Assembly: GCF_012034175.1 (NCBI RefSeq)
Contig: NZ_JAATEJ010000025.1
Coordinates: forward strand, 62,001-126,000
DNA: 64,000 bases
Source of the DNA: Actinacidiphila epipremni
GTDB lineage: Bacteria; Actinomycetota; Actinomycetes; Streptomycetales; Streptomycetaceae
Direction: 5' to 3'
A model generated the notes under the pieces. That model had not been told where the DNA came from and searched no databases. It saw nothing but the letters and a program-made list of their open reading frames with translations. A program made the translations under genes and the position numbers. Shown here piece after piece: positions 16,944 to 23,714 of this stretch (position 1 is its first letter; every line of letters starts with the position of its first letter).

Positions 16944-17378
16944 GTGACCGAACTGTCCGAGGACGACCGAGCCGCGGTCAACGAACTGCGCGGCGCCGTG
17001 ATGCGGCTGTCCCGCCGGCTGCGCAACCAGCGCGTCGACGAGACGCTCAGCCCGACCGAGATGTCGGTGCTCGCCACCCTGGCCCGCTGCGGTTCCGCCA
17101 CGCCCGGTGAACTGGCCCGCAAGGAGCACGTCCAGCCGCCGTCGATGACCCGCATCGTGGCGATGCTGGAGGCCAAGGGGCTGGTCCGCCGCGAGCCGCA
17201 CCCCGACGACCGCCGCCAGGTCGTGGTGAGCCGCACCGAGCAGGCCGACTCGATGCTCGCCGAGAGCCGCACCATCCGGAACGCCTGGCTGGCCGATCTC
17301 GCCGCGGGCCTGACCGAGGAGGAGCTGGCGATCATGCGGCAGGCCGCGCCCGTCCTGGAGAAGCTCGCTCACCTGTGA
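16944..17378 (+). CDS. MarR-family transcriptional regulator
   Basis: 144 residues from GTG 16944. Winged helix-turn-helix: LSPTEMSVLATLARCGSATP then GELARKEHVQPPSMTRIVAM, with the wing at LVRREPHPDDRRQVVVSRTE. These are the hallmarks of MarR. The gene is followed 55 nt later by an MFS exporter gene on the same strand, the usual arrangement in which the MarR protein controls itself and the exporter in response to a small molecule. A near-palindromic site overlaps its promoter. The ligand cannot be read from sequence. Confidence 0.93.
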   Translation: MTELSEDDRAAVNELRGAVMRLSRRLRNQRVDETLSPTEMSVLATLARCGSATPGELARKEHVQPPSMTRIVAMLEAKGLVRREPHPDDRRQVVVSRTEQADSMLAESRTIRNAWLADLAAGLTEEELAIMRQAAPVLEKLAHL

Positions 17379-17433
17379 CCACCGCACGCACGACCCGACC
17401 CGAAGCACCCGACGAGGGGGAGGCGAGAACCGA

Positions 17434-18849
17434 TTGAGTTCGGCAGCCGGACCAGACACCGCAACCGAACACGACCGTCCCGCGGACCGGAAGACGGGCA
17501 CTTTCAGCTCGCTCAAGATCCGCAACTACCGGCTCTTCGCGACCGGCGCCGTGGTGTCCAACACCGGCACCTGGATGTCGCGGATCGCCCAGGACTGGCT
17601 GGTGCTCAGCATCACCGGCTCGTCCTTCGCCGTGGGCATCACCACGGCGATGCAGTTCCTGCCGATGCTGCTCTTCGGCCTGTACGGCGGCGTCATCGCC
17701 GACCGCTACCCCAAGCGCAAGATCCTGCTCTCCACGCAGGCCGCGCTCGGCGTGCTCGGACTGCTGCTCGCCGGCCTCACCCTGGGCGGCGTCGTCCAGG
17801 TCTGGCACGTCTACACCATCGCCTTCCTGCTCGGCGTGGTGACCGTCGTGGACAACCCCACCCGGCAGACCTTCGTCGTCGAGATGGTCGGCCCCGACGT
17901 CGTGCGCAACGCCGTCTCGCTGAACGCCGCCAACTTCCAGGCCGCCCGCCTCGTCGGCCCCGCCGTCGCCGGTGTGCTGATCACCGCCGTGGGCAGCGGC
18001 TGGGCCTTCCTCATCAACGGCCTGTCCTTCCTCGCCCCGCTCACCGGCCTGCTGCTCATGCGCACCTCGGAGCTGCACACCATCGAGCGCGCCCCGCGCG
18101 GCGGCAAGGGCCAGCTGCGCGCGGGCCTGCGGTACGTCCGCAGCCGCCCCGAGCTGATCTGGCCGATCGTGCTGGTCGGCTTCATCGGCACCTTCGGCTT
18201 CAACTTCCCGATCTGGCTGTCCGCCTTCGCCAACGACGTCTTCCACAGCGGCGCCGGCACCTACGGCCTGCTCAACTCGCTGATGGCCGGCGGCTCCCTG
18301 CTCGGCGCCCTGCTCGCCGCCCGCCGCACCCGCACCCGGCTGCGCATGCTGGTGGCCGCCGCTGCCCTGTTCGGCCTGCTGGAGGCCGCCGCCTCCCTCG
18401 CGCCGGCCTTCTGGCTCTTCGCCGCGCTGCTGGTGCCGATCGGGATCTTCGGGCTCACCTTCAACACCACCGCCAACGCCACCGTCCAGCTCGCCACCGA
18501 CCCCGTCATGCGCGGCCGGGTGATGAGCCTGTACATGATGGTCTTCGTCGGTGGCACCCCCATCGGCGGCCCCGTCATGGGCTGGGTCACCGACACCTTC
18601 GGCGCCCGGGTCGGCTTCCTCAGCGGCGGCCTGGTCGCCGCCGCCGCCGCGGCCGGCGTCGGACTGGTGCTCGCCCGGGCCGCGGGCCTGCGCCCCCAGG
18701 TCGACCTGCGACGCGGCAGCGGACGCCCGCTGGTCGCCTTCGTACCGCGCGACCCCGACGAGCACACCGAGCCTGCCGAGCACGACGAGCCCGCCCAGGC
18801 CCCCGAGGCCGCCCAGCGCGCGGACAGCACGCCGAGCCCGGCGCTGTGA
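17434..18849 (+). CDS. MFS exporter (EntS/DHA3-like)
   Basis: 471 residues from TTG 17434, 10 nt after GGGGGAGG. FSSLKIRNYRLFATGAVVSN and WMSRIAQDWLVLSITGSSFA open the protein in the style of EntS-type MFS exporters. GGVIADRYPKRKIL is the loop 2-3 motif. About 12 spans are present, and the C-terminal 45 residues are hydrophilic and acidic (PRDPDEHTEPAEHDEPAQAP). Its position behind a MarR regulator suggests a drug or metabolite exporter. The stop overlaps the next start as GTGA, so thpR is translationally coupled. Confidence 0.88.
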   Translation: MSSAAGPDTATEHDRPADRKTGTFSSLKIRNYRLFATGAVVSNTGTWMSRIAQDWLVLSITGSSFAVGITTAMQFLPMLLFGLYGGVIADRYPKRKILLSTQAALGVLGLLLAGLTLGGVVQVWHVYTIAFLLGVVTVVDNPTRQTFVVEMVGPDVVRNAVSLNAANFQAARLVGPAVAGVLITAVGSGWAFLINGLSFLAPLTGLLLMRTSELHTIERAPRGGKGQLRAGLRYVRSRPELIWPIVLVGFIGTFGFNFPIWLSAFANDVFHSGAGTYGLLNSLMAGGSLLGALLAARRTRTRLRMLVAAAALFGLLEAAASLAPAFWLFAALLVPIGIFGLTFNTTANATVQLATDPVMRGRVMSLYMMVFVGGTPIGGPVMGWVTDTFGARVGFLSGGLVAAAAAAGVGLVLARAAGLRPQVDLRRGSGRPLVAFVPRDPDEHTEPAEHDEPAQAPEAAQRADSTPSPAL

Positions 18850-19460
18850 GGCTCTTCGTCGCGCTGCTGCCGCCGCCCGCCGCGATCGCCGGCCTCACCG
18901 CGGCCCTGGCCCCGCTGCACCGGCTGCCCGGCGCCCGGGACCTGCGGTGGACCGCGCCGGACGGCTGGCACTACACGCTCGCCTTCCTCGGCGACGTACC
19001 CGACGACGTCCGCCCGGACCTCGACGAGCGGCTGGCCCGCGCCGCCCACCGCCACGAGCCCTGCGCCCTGCGTACGGCCGGCGGCGGGCGCTTCGGCAGC
19101 CGCGCCCTGTGGACCGGCGCCGAGGGCGACCTGCGCCCGCTGGCGGCCCTCGCGGCGACCGTACGGGCGGCGGCCCGCCGGGCCGGCGCCCCCGCCGACG
19201 AGGAGCACGGCTTCCGCGCCCACCTCACACTCGCCCGGGCCTCCAAGAACGCCCCCGTGGACCTGCGCCCCTACGCCGCCGCGCTCGCCGACTTCCGCGG
19301 CACCTGGTGGACCGCGGACACCCTGAGCCTGGTCGCCAGCCAACCGCCCGCCTCCGGCGTGCCCGGGGAGCGCTCGCACTACACCGTCGCCGCCTCCTGG
19401 CCGCTCGGCCGGGCCGCGGCCGACCCGCCCGGGCGCGGGGCACCCGGCACGGCCGGTTAA
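18846..19460 (+). CDS. thpR: RNA 2',3'-cyclic phosphodiesterase (2H family)
   Basis: 204 residues from GTG 18846, which overlaps the MFS stop codon. Two H-x-T motifs define the 2H phosphoesterase fold: WHYTLAFLGDV and HLTLARASK. The N-terminus MRLFVALLPP is also typical of ThpR/LigT, which opens 2',3'-cyclic RNA ends. The last 20 or so residues are a disordered G/A/P tail. Its coupling to an MFS exporter has no obvious functional logic and may only reflect compact gene order. Confidence 0.9.
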   Translation: MRLFVALLPPPAAIAGLTAALAPLHRLPGARDLRWTAPDGWHYTLAFLGDVPDDVRPDLDERLARAAHRHEPCALRTAGGGRFGSRALWTGAEGDLRPLAALAATVRAAARRAGAPADEEHGFRAHLTLARASKNAPVDLRPYAAALADFRGTWWTADTLSLVASQPPASGVPGERSHYTVAASWPLGRAAADPPGRGAPGTAG

Positions 19461-19469
19461 CCTCGAAGG

Positions 19470-19556
19470 GTGGACCCCAAGACCCGTACCCGCGTGATGA
19501 CCGCCGCCCTCATCCTGATGCTCGCGGTGGTCGCGGTCGCCGCCGCGGTGCGCTGA
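19470..19556 (+). CDS. 28-residue single-span membrane peptide
   Basis: GTG 19470 opens a 28-codon frame, VDPKTRTRVM followed by TAALILMLAVVAVAAAVR and TGA. It has a basic N-terminus and one hydrophobic helix ending in Arg, with clean GC3 bias. TTAACCT lies about 7-13 nt upstream of the GTG, compatible with a -10 box for a leaderless transcript. I recall very similar short ORFs annotated in other Streptomyces genomes. Function unknown. It lies 9 nt after thpR and converges with the aldo/keto reductase gene. Confidence 0.55.
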   Translation: MDPKTRTRVMTAALILMLAVVAVAAAVR

Positions 19557-19623
19557 CCGCGGCGGCGACCGTCGTTCCGGCCCTGCACGGGCCGCCCGCC
19601 GGGGGCTGCCCGGTGGGGGTGTG

Positions 19624-20622
19624 CTACCAGGCGAAGGCCTCGGGGGACGGGCCCGGGCCGGGGAAGATCTCGTCCAGCGCCGCCAGGAAGTCGGCCGACA
19701 GCTCCAGCTCCACCGCCCGCAGCGCCGACTCCAGCTGCTCCGCCGTACGCGGGCCCACGATCGGCCCGGTGACCCCCGGACGGGTCAGCAGCCACGCCAG
19801 GCCCACATCGCCCGCCGTCAGCCCGTGCTTGTCGCACAGGTCCTCGTACGCCTGGATGCGCGCGCGCTGCTCCGGGTCGGCCAGCGCGTCCGCCGCGCGC
19901 CCGCCCGCCGACCGGGACGCGCCGCCCTCGGCCTGCTTGCGCAGCACACCGCCGAGCAGCCCGCCGTGCAGCGGCGACCACGGGATCACGCCGAGACCGT
20001 AGCCCTGCGCCGCCGGGATCACCTCCATCTCGGCCCGCCGCTCCATCAGGTTGTACAGGCACTGCTCGGAGGTCAGCCCCAGCGAACCCCGGCGCCTGGC
20101 GGCCTCGTTGGCCTGCGCGATGTGCCAGCCGGCGAAGTTGCTCGACCCGGCGTAGAGCACCTTGCCCTGGCTGACCAGCACGTCGACGGCCTGCCAGATC
20201 TCGTCCCACGGCGTGTCCCGGTCGACGTGGTGGAACTGGTACAGGTCGATGTGGTCGGTGCCCAGCCGCTTGAGGCTGGCGTCCACCGCCCGGCGGATGT
20301 TCAGCGCGGAGAGCTTGTCGTGGTTCGGCCAGGCCGCCTCGCCGTCCGCGGCCATGTTGCCGTACACCTTGGTGGCCAGCACCGTCTTGTCCCGGCGCCC
20401 GCCGCCCTTGGCGAACCAGCTGCCGACGATCTCCTCGGTCCTGCCCTTGTTCTCACCCCAGCCGTAGACGTTGGCGGTGTCGAAGAAGTTGACCCCGGCG
20501 TCGAGGGCCGCGTCCATGATCGTGTGGCTGTCCGCCTCGGAGGTCAGCGGACCGAAGTTCATCGTGCCGAGGACCAGGCGGCTGACCTTGAGACCGGTGC
20601 GTCCGAGATGTGTGTACTCCAT
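19624..20622 (-). CDS. Aldo/keto reductase
   Basis: 332 residues from ATG 20622: MEYTHLGRTGLKVSRLVLGT is the classic AKR start. The catalytic tetrad is visible as Asp and Tyr in FFDTANVYGWGENKGRTEE, Lys in VLATKVYGN, and His in DLYQFHHVD. The NADPH-binding loop is GPRTAEQLESALRAVE near the C-terminus. It is a soluble NADPH-dependent oxidoreductase of the AKR type with an unknown carbonyl substrate. The SGNH hydrolase gene lies 33 nt upstream on the same strand and may be co-transcribed. Confidence 0.93.
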   Translation of the reverse strand: MEYTHLGRTGLKVSRLVLGTMNFGPLTSEADSHTIMDAALDAGVNFFDTANVYGWGENKGRTEEIVGSWFAKGGGRRDKTVLATKVYGNMAADGEAAWPNHDKLSALNIRRAVDASLKRLGTDHIDLYQFHHVDRDTPWDEIWQAVDVLVSQGKVLYAGSSNFAGWHIAQANEAARRRGSLGLTSEQCLYNLMERRAEMEVIPAAQGYGLGVIPWSPLHGGLLGGVLRKQAEGGASRSAGGRAADALADPEQRARIQAYEDLCDKHGLTAGDVGLAWLLTRPGVTGPIVGPRTAEQLESALRAVELELSADFLAALDEIFPGPGPSPEAFAW

Positions 20623-20655
20623 GGCTTCCAGCCAAGCCGTTGGAGTGCGCTCGAA

Positions 20656-21339
20656 TCAAGAGGCCCCGGCGTAGGGCGCGCCGATGCCCCACGCCTGGTA
20701 CATGGCGTCGGCGAAGGCCGCCGCGAGCTTGTGCTCGCCCTGCGCGTTGGGATGCGTGCCGTCGTAGGTGTCCAGCAGGATGTCGTAGCCCTCGGGCCGG
20801 GAGGCCAGCAGCAGCGGGGACTCCGGCGAGTCGTGGTCGGCGACCGCCTTGGCCAGCAGCGTGTTCAGCTCCGCGCACTCGTCGGCGAACCCCGGGTCGA
20901 GGTCGGCCCGCGAGTTGGGTATCACCGGCAGCAGCACCATCCGCACCCCCGGCGCGCCGTCCCGGGCGGCGGCGATGAAGCGCTCGGCGTTGCCGGCGGT
21001 CTGCCGGGCGTCGGTGTAGAAGCCCAGGTCGATCAGGCCCAGCGATACCAGCAGCACGTCCGGCCGGTGCTCGCGCACCACGTCGCCGACCAGCGGCGCC
21101 AGGTGCAGCCACCCCTCGCCCCATCCCGCCAGATGGCGCCTGGCGTGCGGCGGGAAGGCCGGGTCGGCGTAGTCGGCGGAGACCGGCGCGTCCGCCGCCC
21201 GGTCGTACAGCCCGTCGCGCGGCCCCACCACTGCGAACGGCTCGCCCAGGGTGCTCAGATGCCGCCACATCCGGTAGCGCCACGTGTAGTCGCCGGCGGC
21301 GCCGATGGTCATGGAGTCGCCGACGAAGAGGTAACGCAT
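20656..21339 (-). CDS. SGNH/GDSL-type hydrolase
   Basis: 227 residues from ATG 21339 (MRYLFVGDSMTIG). GDSMT holds the nucleophile Ser, VVLLPVIPNSRAD lies in the block III region, and DGTHPNAQGEHKLA gives the catalytic Asp and His. No signal peptide is present, so the enzyme is likely cytoplasmic. It is an esterase or lipase-like hydrolase of unknown substrate. ATG 21348 in the same frame is possible but adds only MPG. The exported propeller gene starts 48 nt away in the opposite direction. Confidence 0.87.
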   Translation of the reverse strand: MRYLFVGDSMTIGAAGDYTWRYRMWRHLSTLGEPFAVVGPRDGLYDRAADAPVSADYADPAFPPHARRHLAGWGEGWLHLAPLVGDVVREHRPDVLLVSLGLIDLGFYTDARQTAGNAERFIAAARDGAPGVRMVLLPVIPNSRADLDPGFADECAELNTLLAKAVADHDSPESPLLLASRPEGYDILLDTYDGTHPNAQGEHKLAAAFADAMYQAWGIGAPYAGAS

Positions 21340-21386
21340 GCCGGGCATCATCCCCGACCCGCCCGCGACCAGGGACACTGGGGTGC

Positions 21387-22418
21387 ATGCGCGCGTACAT
21401 CCCGACGGCCGCCGCCTGCGCCGCCCTCGCCCTGGCCTGGGGCTGCACGGCACCGGCCGCCGCGAACTCCGGGCCCTCGGTGGCCTTCACGATGTCCGAC
21501 CCGCGGATCACCGAGTCCAGCGGACTGGCCGCCAGCAAGCTGCACCTCGGCGTCTACTGGACCCACAACGACAGCAGCGACGGCCCGTACGTCTACGCCG
21601 TGGACTCCGCCACCGGCAAGACCGTGGCACGGGTGACGATGCGCGGTATCCACCCCCGCGACGTCGAGGCCATATCCCTCGGCCCGGACGGCGACCTCTA
21701 CGTCGGCGACATCGGCGACAACCTCGACGGCGCCTGGAAGGAGGTCTGGATCTACCGCTTCGCCGAGCCGAAGACGCTGCACGACCAGACCGTGGCCGTC
21801 ACCCGCTACACCATCCGCTACGACAACGGCCCGCGCAACGCCGAGGCGATGATGGTGCAGCCCACGACCGGGCGGGTCTACATCGCCAGCAAGAACGAGG
21901 ACGGCGGCGGACTCTACGAGGGCCCCGCCGAGCTCACCGCCCACGGCGTCAACACCTTCCGGCGCATCGCCGACGTCCCGTGGGTGACCGACGGGGCCTT
22001 CTCCCCCGACGGCAGCCGGCTGGTGCTGCGCGGCTACTTCTGGGCGTCGGAATACTGCTGGAGCGGCGGCGCCCCGCGCAAGCTCACCGATCTCACCGTG
22101 CCCATGCAGCCGCAAGGGGAGGGCGTGACCTTCACCGCGGACGGCAGGGCGCTGATGTTCAGCAGCGAGGGCCGGAACAGCCAGGTGTGGCGCACGGCGC
22201 TGTCGGACTCCGAACTGCCCGACAGCGTCGCCCCCGAGGCCGCACCGCCCAAGGACGCCGGCGGCACGAAGGGCGCCGGGGACTCCGCGACCGGCGCGGC
22301 GGGGCAGGACTCGTCGTCCGGCGGCACGGGCGACAAGACGATCGGCTTCGGCGTGCTCGTCGTGCTCGGCGCCCTGGTCCTGGGCCTGCGCCGGGTGCTG
22401 CGCCGCCGCCGGGGGTGA
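21387..22418 (+). CDS. Exported beta-propeller-like protein with C-terminal anchor
   Basis: 343 residues from ATG 21387. An N-terminal signal segment (IPTAAACAALALAWGCTAPA) is followed by a propeller-like body with repeated short motifs such as DGDLYVGDIGDN, TGRVYIASKNEDGGG, TDGAFSPDGSRLVLRGY and VTFTADGRALMFSSEG. A G/A/S/D-rich linker leads to a C-terminal span IGFGVLVVLGALVLGLRRVL ending in RRRRG. It is therefore a surface protein held in the membrane at its C-terminus. LAWGC also resembles a lipobox, so lipidation is an alternative. Substrate or partner unknown. Confidence 0.8.
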   Translation: MRAYIPTAAACAALALAWGCTAPAAANSGPSVAFTMSDPRITESSGLAASKLHLGVYWTHNDSSDGPYVYAVDSATGKTVARVTMRGIHPRDVEAISLGPDGDLYVGDIGDNLDGAWKEVWIYRFAEPKTLHDQTVAVTRYTIRYDNGPRNAEAMMVQPTTGRVYIASKNEDGGGLYEGPAELTAHGVNTFRRIADVPWVTDGAFSPDGSRLVLRGYFWASEYCWSGGAPRKLTDLTVPMQPQGEGVTFTADGRALMFSSEGRNSQVWRTALSDSELPDSVAPEAAPPKDAGGTKGAGDSATGAAGQDSSSGGTGDKTIGFGVLVVLGALVLGLRRVLRRRRG

Positions 22419-22449
22419 ACCCGGCGGCGGCGCCTGCCGCTTCAGCGGA

Positions 22450-23568
22450 TCAGAGCTGACCGATGACGTAGTCCACGCAGGCCGTCAGCGCCTGGACGTC
22501 GGCCGGCTCGACGGCCGGGAACATCGCCACCCGCAGCTGGTTGCGGCCCAGCTTGCGGTAGGGCTCGGTGTCCACCACGCCGTTGGCGCGCAGCGCCTTG
22601 GCGACCGCCGCCGCGTCGATGCCCTCGGCGAAGTCGATGGTGCCGACGACCTGCGAGCGCTGCGCCGGGTCGGCGACGAACGGCGTGGCGTACGACGACT
22701 TCTCCGCCCAGCCGTACAGCCGCGACGAGGAGTCGGCGGTCCGCTCGGTCGCCCACTTCAGGCCGCCCTGGCCGTTGATCCACTCCAGCTGCTCGTTGAG
22801 CAGGAAGAGGGTGGCGAGCGCCGGCGTGTTGTACGTCTGGTTCTTCAGCGAGTTGTCGATCGCGGTGGGCAGGTCGAAGAACGCCGGGATGTGCCGGCCG
22901 CTCTCGGCGATCTTCGCGGCGCGCTCCAGGGCGGCCGGCGAGAACACCGCGATCCACAGGCCGCCGTCGGCCGCGAAGGACTTCTGCGGCGCGAAGTAGT
23001 AGACGTCCGTCTCGGCGATGTCCACCGGCAGGCCGCCGGCGCCGGAGGTGGCGTCGACCAGGACCAGCGCGCCCTCGTCGGCGCCCGCGACCCGGCGGAT
23101 CGGGGCGGCGACACCGGTCGACGTCTCGTTGTGCGTCAGCGCGTAGACGTCCACGCCGCCTTCCGCGACCGGCGTCGGGTGCGTGCCCGGCTCGGACTTG
23201 ACGACGGTCGGCTCGTCCAGCCACGGCGCCAGCTGCGCCGCCTTGGCGAACTTCGACGAGAACTCACCGAACGACAGGTGCTGCGACTTGGTGGAGATCA
23301 GGCCGTGCGTGGCGATGTCCCAGAACGCCGTGGACCCGCCGTTGCCCAGGACGACCTCGTAGCCGTCGGGCAGGGAGAAGAGCTGCTTGACGCCGTCGCG
23401 GACCTTCCCCACCAGGTTCTTCACCGGCGCCTGCCGGTGGGAGGTGCCGAGCAGGGACGTCCCGGTGGCGGCCAGCGCGTCGAGCGCCTGCGTGCGCACC
23501 TTGGAGGGGCCCGACCCGAATCGACCGTCGGCGGGCTTGATGTCAGCGGGAATCTGGATATCGGCCAC
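22450..23568 (-). CDS. serC: Phosphoserine aminotransferase SerC
   Basis: SerC makes phosphoserine from 3-phosphohydroxypyruvate and glutamate, the second step of serine synthesis. The 372-residue protein starts at GTG 23568 and has RFGSGPSKVRTQALDAL at the N-terminus, the phosphate-site motif GTSHRQAPVKNLVGKV, and PLP-lysine Lys196 in YFAPQKSFAADGG. It matches the actinobacterial SerC subtype. The divergent FAD/iron-sulfur gene lies 146 nt away; no direct pathway link between the two is evident. Confidence 0.95.
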   Translation of the reverse strand: MADIQIPADIKPADGRFGSGPSKVRTQALDALAATGTSLLGTSHRQAPVKNLVGKVRDGVKQLFSLPDGYEVVLGNGGSTAFWDIATHGLISTKSQHLSFGEFSSKFAKAAQLAPWLDEPTVVKSEPGTHPTPVAEGGVDVYALTHNETSTGVAAPIRRVAGADEGALVLVDATSGAGGLPVDIAETDVYYFAPQKSFAADGGLWIAVFSPAALERAAKIAESGRHIPAFFDLPTAIDNSLKNQTYNTPALATLFLLNEQLEWINGQGGLKWATERTADSSSRLYGWAEKSSYATPFVADPAQRSQVVGTIDFAEGIDAAAVAKALRANGVVDTEPYRKLGRNQLRVAMFPAVEPADVQALTACVDYVIGQL

Positions 23569-23714
23569 GACCGCAGCGTAGTGCGTTACGCCCGCGTTTC
23601 CCCGGGCGTCCCATCGGATGAGACGGCCTCTTGGGGCACCGGGGAGGTGCGCGCCGTCCGCCTCGCGCCCCTCCCGGCACGCCGCGGCGCGCCGGGTCGG
23701 GCAAGGTGGTGGTC

